DNA of 50,483 nt from a virus, in the IMG/VR virus record IMGVR_UViG_3300042894_006225, positions 1 to 50,483 of that record; one strand, written 5' to 3'. The notes below the pieces were generated by a model. It searched no databases. It was not told the origin of the DNA and saw nothing but the letters and a program-made list of their open reading frames with translations. Positions 42,218-50,483 of this stretch are shown here, one piece after another (the stretch's first letter is position 1; the number at the start of each line of letters is the position of its first letter). Position numbers and translations under genes: made by a program.

Positions 42218-44686
42218 ATGGCTAATGAAAGGGACCGACGCACAGCAGACCAAATGGCGCAAGAAGCGCAGCAACAAGCCAGTGGTCAAGCTGGCGGTAT
42301 TGAATTTACTGGTGGGGTACGAGACTTCTTAGATGCAAGAGATAGATTAGTAGAAAATGCTATTACTACACAAGCAGCTGCTAATAATTCGGGTGGAACT
42401 GTAGATAATCCTAATATTGGTCAGCAGACTATTCCTCCACCGATTAGCTTGACACAGCAATATCTTGATATCATTTCCGCTTTATTGACTGCTTCTTTAC
42501 CTTTTTTTGGCACAGGCTCTGAAACTGTAAAAATTGAAATACCTACGGAAGAAACTTTAGTATCTGAATTAAGTTACGTTAATTCCGCCACTTATAAACT
42601 CAGTGCAAACTATAATTTTTACACAGACTATTTTGAAGATATATCCAAAAATAGCGCTCAAGTGCTTGAGGCAGCTTTACCAAGTTTGTATATTGTTGGT
42701 GATGAAGCTAATAGAAAAACAATTTATGAACCTATAATAACAATATCTGGCAATCTGGATATTGATCCATCTGATGGATCGGCTCAATATGAATATTTTG
42801 ACGAATTTGCAAAGCTATATAATAAACAAATTAAATCTCCATTGCCAGACACTCTATTCGTTCCACTGGCGAATATGCAAAGTCGCGTTTATTATACGAA
42901 ACAAGGTGTAAAAAGACTGGAAGAAATTAATCAAAACCGCTATCTAATGCCTTTTACAAACAAGATTAATTTTAAAAAAATCGGCTTGAGTGCAATTACT
43001 GCTATTTTAGAAGATACAGACTTTCTAGACGGTTTTTGCAAATCCATAATACAAAATTTTGAAACCAGCTTGAGTGCCATACAAATGCAATTCTTGTTGC
43101 AGAGTTTGTCGATCAACCAGGATCAAATAATAATCAATGAAGAATCCGCTCAACAAACAGTTAACGGACGAAGGTTTGCAAACATAAACGAGTTTATTGA
43201 TTCTTTAAATCGCCAATCTTCTATTACTTCTTTAGGTGATATACATTCTGATATACAGGCTCAACAAACACAAAGCCAAAGTAGTTCTTTATCACAAGCA
43301 ATTCGTAAAATGATATTCTTAAAGAAATTACGACAGTTAATGGACTTAAAAAAACAAACCATAGAACAGTTTTTATCAAGATTTCCTGCCCTCAAAGGAC
43401 AGCCAAATAATAAACCATCACCTCTTTATTCAGAGATATTGATGTATGAACTCAATAAATCCGCCAGTAATCAAAGACTACAATCTTTTTATATACCGAA
43501 TTTAAACGAACAAACTGCTATTAACCTATTCGATGCTCAAATTAAATTTGGTAAAGAATACAATTATACTATGAATACTGTCGAAATCGCGTTTGGACAG
43601 AAATTGAATTTTGATTTATCTTCTTGGTCCAATAAAATAGCACTCAGTAATTTAACGCAATTACTTAGTCAGTTAAATGAACAGCTAACTGCAATTGGTG
43701 CCACAGATTTTCTGCAGCGTATTAAAAATGATCCTTCTTTCGCCACTCTCAGTCCATCTGTTTATAGACTGTGCTTAGAGATCGTTTTAAAATGGGCAGC
43801 GAAAAACAATATCCAAGCATTTGTATATTACCCTATAATTTTCAAAAAAGAAATATTTTCTGATGTTATTACGGTATATGATAATCCACCACCACCACCA
43901 GAAGTAGAAATTGATGGCATGATAGGAATTGACGATAAAATACTTATTAGATTGAACAGTTCAATAAGTGAATTCAAATCAAGCCCGATTATTATACAAT
44001 CGGAAGATATACAGGTATATCAAAAAAATGTAGCCTCACAAAAGTTAGAAAATTTTGAAGACGAGATGATGTTTGATGGTGATGACAGAATTGATTATTT
44101 TCAAATTTTTAGAATTAAAGAACATCCAAAACAATATACAGATTTCAAAGATAGCTTTGTCACTGCGTCCACTACAACACAAATTTATAAAGACGTTAAT
44201 TTTGGTGCCTGTGATTCCTTAAAAGCCAACCATTCATCATATACGGATACTATCGAGGCAAATCAGGAATATTATTATATTTTTAGATCAGTCGACGTAC
44301 ACGGTAATATTTCGAATCCTTCACCAATCTATAATATAAATATGGTAAACCAAGATGGCACCATTTACCCTATAATTAAAATTGTAGATCTGTTAAAACA
44401 AGATGGTGTCAAAAATACAAAAGAAGCTAAAAGATTTTTATATATTTCACCAAATGCCATACAAGCTTTAATCAACGAGCAAGAGACTGGCTTTTTTACA
44501 GCCGAAGGTAATATAAAAGACACAGCAGACTTGGCTAAGGACAACATAGTTCTGGGACTTTCAGAGCAAAGACTTTGGAACAAAAACTATCGATTAAAAA
44601 TTCGCTCTAAGAATACTGGCAAGACAGTTGAAGTTGATTTTAAATTTATCCACAAAATTCTAACTAATGATGCCAATTGCAAGTAA
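42218..44686 (+). CDS. 822-residue virion structural protein
   Basis: It starts with a glutamine/alanine-rich, likely disordered segment (RRTADQMAQEAQQQASGQAG). A helical body follows to about 560, then a beta-rich end with EANQEYYYIFRSVDVHGNIS (about 680-700), which has the look of a fibronectin-type III strand pair. A PPPPPEVE proline run at about 562-570 separates the parts. No enzyme motif was seen. AGGA precedes the ATG. It is probably a tail or baseplate appendage protein. Confidence 0.72.
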   Translation: MANERDRRTADQMAQEAQQQASGQAGGIEFTGGVRDFLDARDRLVENAITTQAAANNSGGTVDNPNIGQQTIPPPISLTQQYLDIISALLTASLPFFGTGSETVKIEIPTEETLVSELSYVNSATYKLSANYNFYTDYFEDISKNSAQVLEAALPSLYIVGDEANRKTIYEPIITISGNLDIDPSDGSAQYEYFDEFAKLYNKQIKSPLPDTLFVPLANMQSRVYYTKQGVKRLEEINQNRYLMPFTNKINFKKIGLSAITAILEDTDFLDGFCKSIIQNFETSLSAIQMQFLLQSLSINQDQIIINEESAQQTVNGRRFANINEFIDSLNRQSSITSLGDIHSDIQAQQTQSQSSSLSQAIRKMIFLKKLRQLMDLKKQTIEQFLSRFPALKGQPNNKPSPLYSEILMYELNKSASNQRLQSFYIPNLNEQTAINLFDAQIKFGKEYNYTMNTVEIAFGQKLNFDLSSWSNKIALSNLTQLLSQLNEQLTAIGATDFLQRIKNDPSFATLSPSVYRLCLEIVLKWAAKNNIQAFVYYPIIFKKEIFSDVITVYDNPPPPPEVEIDGMIGIDDKILIRLNSSISEFKSSPIIIQSEDIQVYQKNVASQKLENFEDEMMFDGDDRIDYFQIFRIKEHPKQYTDFKDSFVTASTTTQIYKDVNFGACDSLKANHSSYTDTIEANQEYYYIFRSVDVHGNISNPSPIYNINMVNQDGTIYPIIKIVDLLKQDGVKNTKEAKRFLYISPNAIQALINEQETGFFTAEGNIKDTADLAKDNIVLGLSEQRLWNKNYRLKIRSKNTGKTVEVDFKFIHKILTNDANCK

Positions 44687-44703
44687 AAAGAAAATAAACA
44701 GTA

Positions 44704-44711
44704 TATTTATA
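44704..44711 (+). promoter_or_regulatory. TATTTATA element
   Basis: It lies in the 46-base gap before the gene at 44733, and is followed by AAGAG and the strong AAAGGAG ribosome site. The spacing to the ATG (22 bases) would suit a short-leader late transcript. Orientation is unproven. Confidence 0.3.
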
Positions 44712-44732
44712 AGAGATTAAAGGAGATATATA

Positions 44733-45650
44733 ATGGCATTTTTAGATAACAGCGGCGATATAATTCTTGACGCAGTCATGACTGACACAGGTCGCTATCG
44801 TTTGGCAAAAGGAGATGGTTCTTTTAAAATAGCCAAATTTGCTCTTGGTGACGATGAGATTGATTATTCGCTGTATGATAAAGATAATGCTAGCGGTAGT
44901 GCTTATTATGATCTCAATATACTTCAAACTCCTATTCTTGAAGCTTTAACTGATAATTCTTCTGCACTTAAATCGCACTTATTGACTATTTCCCAAACTG
45001 ATTTACTTTTCCTGCCAGTAATAAAATTATTTGAAGGTCCATCAGGAAACGGAAGCTTTAATAATCAGAAATATTTTGCAGTTGCAGCGGATGCAGCTAC
45101 AGAAAATGATTTTAAAATCAACGACTCTGTGGTTGCTGGCATATTTTTCACATCAGATAAAGATCCTACAAGTAAAAATAATATAGTTTTGGATCAAGGA
45201 CTGGACACTCCTAAAATCAGTCCAACTCAGGCTTTACCGACAGATCTGCAAGAAACTAGTTATATGGTCGAAATGGATAACAGACTTGGCGCTCTTTATG
45301 GTCAAGCATTAACTGAATTAGATCGCTCTTATATTGATGACGATCAAATGGCAACATATCTTTTATCAATTCAAAGAAACCCAACCGAACTTATTGCAAT
45401 ACCGTCTGCTACTGCCACGTCACAAGGATCGGCTTCAGGACTCTCTTCAATACGTGGGCCAAGAGGAACAAGATTGAATCTTAAACTAGCAGCTAGTTTG
45501 GAATTACAAACAAGCACTTATCTTTTTGAAGAGTTGGGATTTGTATCTGGTAGCTATAATGTTATTGATACAAATTTAAGAGTTACTGGTGCAACGACCG
45601 GATATAGAATCGATATACCAATCAGATACATCAAGAAAATAACACCATAA
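44733..45650 (+). CDS. tail structural protein, paralogous N-terminal module
   Basis: A 305-residue protein. The N terminus (NSGDIILDAVMTDTGRYRLA, then KGDGSFKIAKFALGDDEIDY) is a recognisable pattern in structural proteins of marine T4-like phages and parallels the protein at 38254. A central beta-rich part and a serine/threonine-rich segment (ATATSQGSASGLSSIRGPRG) follow. AAAGGAG is a strong ribosome site. It is followed 16 bases later by the paralogous pair at 45667 and 46721, so the genes likely build one appendage. Confidence 0.75.
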   Translation: MAFLDNSGDIILDAVMTDTGRYRLAKGDGSFKIAKFALGDDEIDYSLYDKDNASGSAYYDLNILQTPILEALTDNSSALKSHLLTISQTDLLFLPVIKLFEGPSGNGSFNNQKYFAVAADAATENDFKINDSVVAGIFFTSDKDPTSKNNIVLDQGLDTPKISPTQALPTDLQETSYMVEMDNRLGALYGQALTELDRSYIDDDQMATYLLSIQRNPTELIAIPSATATSQGSASGLSSIRGPRGTRLNLKLAASLELQTSTYLFEELGFVSGSYNVIDTNLRVTGATTGYRIDIPIRYIKKITP

Positions 45651-45666
45651 AGAGGATAATTAAATA

Positions 45667-46683
45667 ATGGCTACAATATACAAAAATTTAACCAGCGATG
45701 ACGTAATTTCGACTAGAACATTGCTTCACGAAGCTATTCCTATAACTGGTTCAATAGTTTCCGGAACATACGGTGTTTCGAACATCAAGAATTACTCACA
45801 CGGCAGATTTCAAAGTGTTTATGATTATCCTGTTTTAAGTTCATCAGCAAATCATATTTTTGATTTAACGGTTGGACTAGCGCCAGATTCTGTTCTTTCT
45901 GCTTCTGGCGTTACAGACCTATCAAAGAAAATACAAACCTATAATCAAATGGCTCAACTATTAGTTGGTCACGATATTACTGGCAGTATATTACGTTTTG
46001 ATCAGGACGGCAATTTAATTCTTGGCGGAACAAAGATGAATGAAGTTGTCTTTGTTAACTTTTCAAGACTTCTAGCAAAAGACGAAATCAAAAAAGGCTC
46101 TTTTCAATTTACTGTTGGAACCGGTTCTTCTGGCACGCCAAACGCAAACACTGTGTTACTAGCTGATCACTTTGCGCAAAACGATTATAGAGTTAACTCA
46201 CCAGCTGGTGAATATGGTGTATTGTATACAAGTTCTGTAAATATTACAACCGGTTCTGGTGCAGGTTTAATCTTCTATCAGGCTGGTATCGCAGTTATAT
46301 CTGCTTCTGTGTTTAGTGCAGCTACTTTCAGTGGCTCAAACAATATAGGTCCAGCTTTGCAAACTTCTTCAATACAAGATGTTTGTGACTCACTCAGACA
46401 ACGTTGGGTTAATTGTTCTTTTAACAACACAACTGAATTAAACTCAACAATATATTTCTGCAGATTAAATCACAACGAATTTAACTATAGTGCAAATCCT
46501 ACTTACCTATCTGAAAGCCAGATAAGAGTAAAAGAAACATCATTAGACTCACCTATAAGTTATGTCACCACCATTGGGCTTTATTCGTCTGCTAACGAGC
46601 TTTTGGCTGTTGCCAAGCTAAGTGAACCACTTAAAAAAGATCCAACAAATGAGATGATTTTACGCTGCCGTTTAGACTTCTGA
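45667..46683 (+). CDS. tail structural protein, first of a paralogous pair
   Basis: A 338-residue protein rich in TGS motifs. The middle has KDEIKKGSFQFTVGTG, and the end has FNYSANPTYL then TTIGLYSSANELLAVAKLSEPL and RCRLDF. This end matches that of the next gene (FNHSNNPTFI; SKIGIYDEMKNLIGIAKLATPV; KCDF). The two clearly share a C-terminal domain. AGAGGA precedes the ATG. It is likely a virion surface or fibre protein; no enzyme motif was seen. Confidence 0.76.
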   Translation: MATIYKNLTSDDVISTRTLLHEAIPITGSIVSGTYGVSNIKNYSHGRFQSVYDYPVLSSSANHIFDLTVGLAPDSVLSASGVTDLSKKIQTYNQMAQLLVGHDITGSILRFDQDGNLILGGTKMNEVVFVNFSRLLAKDEIKKGSFQFTVGTGSSGTPNANTVLLADHFAQNDYRVNSPAGEYGVLYTSSVNITTGSGAGLIFYQAGIAVISASVFSAATFSGSNNIGPALQTSSIQDVCDSLRQRWVNCSFNNTTELNSTIYFCRLNHNEFNYSANPTYLSESQIRVKETSLDSPISYVTTIGLYSSANELLAVAKLSEPLKKDPTNEMILRCRLDF

Positions 46684-46720
46684 TTTTACTATATTTTAAT
46701 ATATTGACCAAAGGAAGCCT

Positions 46721-47698
46721 ATGTTAACTTCAAGTGTTTATCCTTTTGTTACTAAAGACGGAAGCCTATCTTCTTTTAAAACAGTAGATACTGATTCTTT
46801 TAATGGCGATTTTTTATACGGTGATATAATCACCGGTTCAAACTATCCACTAACAGCTTCTATCTCAAGTGACTTATATTTAGCTGGCGAACCAGTGCCT
46901 TCTTATCCCAAGAAGCATATACTAACTCTTAAAAATACCTTAGAATATTACAAACACAGAAGTCCCCATTATGCTTTTAGTAGCTCTTTGGGAGATAAAA
47001 AAACACAAATCCTAAGACTTATAAGTATACCATCTATTTTCTATGGCAAGACAATCCGTAAAGGTTCGTTGAATTGCAAATGGTATGTCACTGGCACTTT
47101 AATAGGGCACTTACAAGATTCAAAAAGAAATGGCGAAATGGTTGAAACTTTTGGACCCAACAGCGGTTCAACAGCCGGTGTAGTGTTATATTCAGAAGGC
47201 TTTGTTCTTTTAACTGGTTCTTGGGATATAAACAATAGTTATACTGATACCTTCAATGTTTTTGATCCTCTGACACAATATGCACCTAAATGGTATTATT
47301 TTTTAACAACCGGTTCAGAAGGTGATGGCATTGTTCCTTCTTCAAGTTTTGACTTTTATTTTGAAGGCACAGAAGAAATTCCAACAATTACTGTATTTGC
47401 CCACGCTGAAAAGGGTGAGTTTAATCATTCAAACAATCCTACTTTTATTGAATATGGACAGCCAGATATAAAATCAACTGGATCCTATACTTTTCTAGAA
47501 AACGATAACGCTATAATAAAAAATATTGTTAACGTTAACTACGACGAAGTTGATCCTCCTTTCGAGAAAACAACTTTTATTTCAAAGATAGGTATTTATG
47601 ACGAGATGAAAAACTTAATTGGTATTGCAAAATTAGCAACACCCGTTAGAAAACGAGAGATAGATAGCATTACTTTTAAAATTAAATGCGATTTTTAG
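46721..47698 (+). CDS. tail structural protein, second of a paralogous pair
   Basis: A 325-residue protein paralogous to the preceding gene over its second half (GKTIRKGSLNCKWYVTGTLI, then VVLYSEGFVLLTGSW, FNHSNNPTF and the IGIYDEMKNLIGIAKLATPV end). The N-terminal half is different. TGS occurs several times. AAAGGA precedes the ATG. This gene and its neighbour look like a tandem duplication that diverged at the N terminus, perhaps to bind different partners in the same appendage. Confidence 0.76.
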   Translation: MLTSSVYPFVTKDGSLSSFKTVDTDSFNGDFLYGDIITGSNYPLTASISSDLYLAGEPVPSYPKKHILTLKNTLEYYKHRSPHYAFSSSLGDKKTQILRLISIPSIFYGKTIRKGSLNCKWYVTGTLIGHLQDSKRNGEMVETFGPNSGSTAGVVLYSEGFVLLTGSWDINNSYTDTFNVFDPLTQYAPKWYYFLTTGSEGDGIVPSSSFDFYFEGTEEIPTITVFAHAEKGEFNHSNNPTFIEYGQPDIKSTGSYTFLENDNAIIKNIVNVNYDEVDPPFEKTTFISKIGIYDEMKNLIGIAKLATPVRKREIDSITFKIKCDF

Positions 47699-47738
47699 AC
47701 CTCATGACTTACAAGTCAGAAAAAATCGATTTTGCTTG

Positions 47739-47746
47739 TATTTATT
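47739..47746 (+). promoter_or_regulatory. TATTTATT element
   Basis: It lies in the 64-base gap 47699-47762 and is directly followed by AGAGG, the ribosome site of the next gene. Upstream in the gap are a 5 bp hairpin (TGACT/AGTCA, 47705-47718) and the palindrome AAAATCGATTTT (47722-47733). It has the same layout as at 1027 (box, then AGAGG). Function unproven. Confidence 0.25.
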
Positions 47747-47762
47747 AGAGGTATAAAAAATA

Positions 47763-48008
47763 ATGAAGAAGTTTGGAACAGGAGACATAATTTATAATGC
47801 AATTAAAACTTATCCCAAGGTAAGGTTTTTTGCAAATTCTGGTTCTGTTTCGTATAATAACGACACTACTAACGAAGGAAATGCCGTATTATTTGATTTT
47901 TTAAAAATACCACAAGAAATAGTGCTTGGCGATTGCTTTATATTACAAGAAAACAGTGATCTAATTTTAACAGAAGACGGTAATTCATTGATAATTGAAG
48001 ATTGCTAG
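47763..48008 (+). CDS. small tail-associated protein, function unknown
   Basis: An 81-residue beta-rich, acidic protein starting MKKFGTGDIIYNAIKTYPKV. The end holds repeated strand pairs (DLILTEDGNSLIIEDC). AGAGG precedes the ATG. The N terminus vaguely recalls short structural proteins that sit at fibre joints. No family is recognised; a minor virion component is inferred from position. Confidence 0.7.
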   Translation: MKKFGTGDIIYNAIKTYPKVRFFANSGSVSYNNDTTNEGNAVLFDFLKIPQEIVLGDCFILQENSDLILTEDGNSLIIEDC

Positions 48009-48058
48009 AAAGAATTTACTGATTAGAGATAGCTAAACTATATATAGAAGGAATTACA

Positions 48059-48742
48059 ATGGCAAATTTGAAGATATCTCAATTACCGTCCGCATCGTCT
48101 GTAACCTCTGATGATATATTCCCTATTGTTGATAGTGGAAGCCTTACAACACAAAAAGCTAGTGCCCAACAAGTATTAAATTTTGTAACTGGTTCTACCT
48201 TTAATACATTAACTGTCAACAATCTAACTGCATCCAGCGTTACAGGAAGTCTTGCAAAGTTTACAACAATAAGTGCAAGCACAGCAGAATTCAGCGGTAG
48301 TGTTCTTATCTATGGAACTGCTAGTTTATCTTCAAATCCATCTGCAGCTTATATAGTATATTCTAGTTCCATAGATAAACTAGTTGCATATCCTGGTTTA
48401 TTTGTTTCTGGTACCATATCAGCTTCAAGTTATTTAGGTCTTCCAACCTCTTCTGATGTTTTACCTAAGTTGATTGTTAGTTCTTCTGTGACTCTAACTT
48501 CAACACAAAGAGCGGTGTTCGCAAATAATTCTATTTCCTCATCAGTTTCTATTACACTTCCAAGTGCTGCTACAGCCGATTCTAGAGACTATTTTATCAT
48601 AAAAGCTGATTCTTTAACCGGTACCATATTTGTTTCCGGTAGTTCACCTGATCTGATTAACGGTGCCGCCGTTTATGAATTAAATGGTCCTTATCAGTCA
48701 ATCACTTTAATTATTGATGGCACTAACTGGTTTGTATTCTAA
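48059..48742 (+). CDS. short tail-fibre-like protein
   Basis: A 227-residue protein starting NLKISQLPSASSVTSDDIFP, the classic start of small phage tail/adhesin proteins (KISxLP...DxxPIVD). The middle has VSGTISASSYLGLP-type beta-solenoid or trimeric repeats. The C-terminal domain (SVTLTSTQRAVF, then ELNGPYQSITLIIDGTNWFV) is shared with the next gene (QLNGPFQSITLVADGTSNWF). GAAGGA lies before the ATG. It is probably a trimeric fibre or tip protein. Confidence 0.8.
   Translation: MANLKISQLPSASSVTSDDIFPIVDSGSLTTQKASAQQVLNFVTGSTFNTLTVNNLTASSVTGSLAKFTTISASTAEFSGSVLIYGTASLSSNPSAAYIVYSSSIDKLVAYPGLFVSGTISASSYLGLPTSSDVLPKLIVSSSVTLTSTQRAVFANNSISSSVSITLPSAATADSRDYFIIKADSLTGTIFVSGSSPDLINGAAVYELNGPYQSITLIIDGTNWFVF
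48256..48328 (+). repeat. coding repeat, copy 1 (with 49236-49308)
   Basis: A 73-base stretch of the 48059 gene, from AAAGTTTACAAC to GGAACTGCTAGTTTA, closely matches 49236-49308 in the next gene, including long identical runs such as TCTTATCTATGGAAC. Both encode the same FTT-SAS-AEFSG-LIYGTASL block in frame, so the two fibre genes share a duplicated segment. Confidence 0.7.
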
Positions 48743-48759
48743 AAAAAGGAGTTTAAAAA

Positions 48760-50097
48760 ATGGCAAATATATCGAATGTTAAAGTATTGGCTGGGAACCA
48801 AGTTCAAGTAAGTGGTTCATCGGTTCAATTGACAGGTTCTGGCGCTAGCGTCACAGTAAGTTCTTCACAGATAATTTTAACCGGAACAGTTAGTGCTTCT
48901 GGTGATGTTTTTGTTGCTGGTAGATTAACAGCAAACGAATTCCACACACTGATCACCACGGCTTCCGTAATTTACCAAAGTGGTTCCACCAAATTTGGCG
49001 ATGACCCCCTTGATAATCACCAATTTACCGGTTCTGTCTTTGTTACCGGCGCTTTAAGTGCATCATCCTTTACTGGTTCTGGTGCCGGTTTAACCGGTGT
49101 TGTAACTTCTTTAAATCTTGGTCCTACTAGTAATCTTTCTGCAAGCGCAACTTCTGGTGCAATAACTATCGCACTATCACAATCACTAGACGTTACCAAT
49201 GTGACTGCCTCAAACACGGTGAGTGCTTCTGTTGGTAAATTTACTACACTAAGTGCAAGTAATGCCGAATTCAGTGGCAATATTCTTATCTATGGAACAG
49301 CAAGTCTAGCAAACGCAGATGCGGCTTATGTAAGATATGTTTCTAGTATCGACAGAGTAAGAGTATTTCCAGGATTAGATGTTTCTGGTAGTTCAACGAT
49401 CTCGGGTAATCTTAATGTAACGGGCTCAGTAAGCGCATCTATATTTACAGGTAGTGGTGCTGGCTTAACAAACCTACCAGCAGCAAATTTAAGTGGCACT
49501 GTTGCTATTTCACAAGGTGGCACTGGCCAAACAGCAACACCAACCAACGGTCAATTATTAATTGGTAGTGGTTCATCTTTTGTTCTTAATACTTTAACGC
49601 CAGGTTCTGGTGTTACTATTCAAAATGGCTCTGGCAGTATTACAATTACTGCAACAGGAAGCGGCGGCACAGTAACCAGTGTTAGTGCTGGAGATAATAT
49701 TGGCGTCGTAAGTGGCTCCACTACACCAATCGTATCACTTAGTGCTTCTCTTACTGGCTTAACGAATGTTAGTTCAAGTAACTTAACAGCTAGTGTTGGC
49801 TTATTGGCTGGTGGCACCTTTGTTGTGCAAGCCAGAACAGTAACAAGTGCTCATACAATCGACAGTGTTACCCAGGATCATGTAGTTTTTGCTGATGCTT
49901 CAGGTGGAGCAGTTACAGTTACATTAGTAAATCCTACCACAAAAGGTCGTCAATTGGTTGTTAAAAAAGTCGACGCATCTGTTTTCACAGTAACAGTATC
50001 AGGCACAATCGACAGTGCAGCTAACTTCCAATTAAATGGCCCTTTTCAATCAATTACTTTGGTTGCTGATGGCACTTCAAACTGGTTTATAGTCTGA
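48760..50097 (+). CDS. tail-fibre-like protein with solenoid repeats
   Basis: A 445-residue serine/threonine/glycine-rich protein. Repeated units contain VTGSVSASIFTGSGAGLTN (also ALSASSFTGSGAGLTG) and the fibre motif AISQGGTGQTATPTNGQ, all typical of trimeric phage fibres that fold into beta-structure. It shares the YGTASL block and the C-terminal NGPFQSITLV domain with the previous gene. AAAAGGAG is a strong ribosome site. The role is most likely host receptor binding or fibre-tip assembly. Confidence 0.82.
   Translation: MANISNVKVLAGNQVQVSGSSVQLTGSGASVTVSSSQIILTGTVSASGDVFVAGRLTANEFHTLITTASVIYQSGSTKFGDDPLDNHQFTGSVFVTGALSASSFTGSGAGLTGVVTSLNLGPTSNLSASATSGAITIALSQSLDVTNVTASNTVSASVGKFTTLSASNAEFSGNILIYGTASLANADAAYVRYVSSIDRVRVFPGLDVSGSSTISGNLNVTGSVSASIFTGSGAGLTNLPAANLSGTVAISQGGTGQTATPTNGQLLIGSGSSFVLNTLTPGSGVTIQNGSGSITITATGSGGTVTSVSAGDNIGVVSGSTTPIVSLSASLTGLTNVSSSNLTASVGLLAGGTFVVQARTVTSAHTIDSVTQDHVVFADASGGAVTVTLVNPTTKGRQLVVKKVDASVFTVTVSGTIDSAANFQLNGPFQSITLVADGTSNWFIV
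49236..49308 (+). repeat. coding repeat, copy 2 (with 48256-48328)
   Basis: The second copy of the segment described at 48256-48328, in the following fibre gene, in the same reading frame. Differences are mainly at third codon positions, so the protein block is under selection. Confidence 0.7.
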
Positions 50098-50135
50098 TAG
50101 CAAATTGTTAAATAAGTTAGTAAAAGAGGTGAATT

Positions 50136-50483
50136 GTGGCATATAACAAGAATTTAAATATAAGTCCAAATAATGTAGTCAATATAAGTGGTTCTTTAAT
50201 TACACTTACTGGTTCACTATATGGCTCACAAGTTTCTGGAACTACGGCACAATTCACCTCTTTTACTGCTTCTAACTTCAAAGTAGAAAATGATTTATAT
50301 GTTAGTGGTGGCTTAACTGTTGGTAAATATATTCAAATGTTGCCAGTTGGAGCAGAAGTGCTACCAACTAATCAAACAGCTAGCTATCTTTATACTTCTG
50401 GCTCAACAAACGATCTGTATGTTACACAATATCAGCCAATAACTAATCTTAAAAATGTAACTCGCTTTCGTTGGTTAGAAGGT
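50136..50483 (+). CDS. third tail-fibre-like protein (cut by window edge)
   Basis: A frame begins at GTG 50136 and runs open to the last base (116 codons). AGAGGTG (50124-50130) lies 5 bases before GTG, which makes the start convincing. The product has VVNISGSLITLTGSLYGSQVS, then FTASNFKVENDLYVSGGLTV, the same serine/TGS style as the preceding two genes. It is likely another fibre component; the C-terminal part lies outside the window. Confidence 0.75.
   Translation, partial: MAYNKNLNISPNNVVNISGSLITLTGSLYGSQVSGTTAQFTSFTASNFKVENDLYVSGGLTVGKYIQMLPVGAEVLPTNQTASYLYTSGSTNDLYVTQYQPITNLKNVTRFRWLEG

Noticed and set aside
47722-47733. AAAATCGATTTT palindrome as operator
   Set aside because: A 12-base AT-rich palindrome is expected by chance several times in this window; no second copy found in gaps.

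Overview
The window is a 50 kb piece of a T4-like myovirus genome (tailed phage, contractile tail), AT-rich by eye and probably of aquatic origin. The recognisable phage genes are gp55-type late sigma factor, gp25 and gp6 baseplate-wedge proteins, PhoH, a dCMP-deaminase-type enzyme, an HNH homing endonuclease and a tRNA cluster. Good Shine-Dalgarno sites, sigma70-type promoters (TTGACA, 17 bp, TAWGAT) and a secreted protease with a bacterial signal peptide point to a bacterial, probably Gram-negative, host. No integrase, repressor, insertion sequence or CRISPR array was seen.

Layout. (1) 1-4.7 kb: small early genes mixed with four tRNAs (Arg-UCU, Leu-CAA, a UAA-anticodon tRNA and Gln-UUG), three sigma70-like promoters, a dCMP deaminase and a SpoU-type RNA methyltransferase. 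An HNH endonuclease has inserted between a broken tRNA 5' half and an intact tRNA; it has a T4-type late promoter (TATAAATA) and a hairpin that buries its start codon. (2) 4.7-8.8 kb: a lone reverse-strand exported trypsin-like protease, a PIN-PhoH ATPase, an HExxH metallopeptidase and a Cas4/RecB-like Fe-S nuclease. (3) 8.8-15.2 kb: a tightly overlapped sugar cassette of two GT-B glycosyltransferases, GDP-mannose 4,6-dehydratase, two GT-A-type glycosyltransferases and a double-domain methyltransferase. It is probably for making and attaching a methylated 6-deoxyhexose glycan. (4) 15.2-17.0 kb: small regulators around the gp55-like late sigma factor. (5) 17.1-50.5 kb: a long one-direction baseplate/tail module. 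It starts with an OB-fold plus M15 peptidase hub protein and a spike-like protein, then a 2121-residue structural protein, gp25, gp6, and very large proteins with DNRLRE-like and LamG-like modules. It ends with a run of paralogous small tail proteins rich in TGS/SGS motifs, the last one cut by the window edge.

How it fits together. Early genes and tRNAs appear to be read from host-type promoters, while gp55 would redirect transcription to the late module downstream. The sugar cassette and the two secreted or cell-wall-active peptidases are accessory functions aimed at the cell envelope or the virion surface. Structural genes carry adhesin-like modules that probably mediate host recognition. 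All functional calls come from motifs read by eye; no database search was run.
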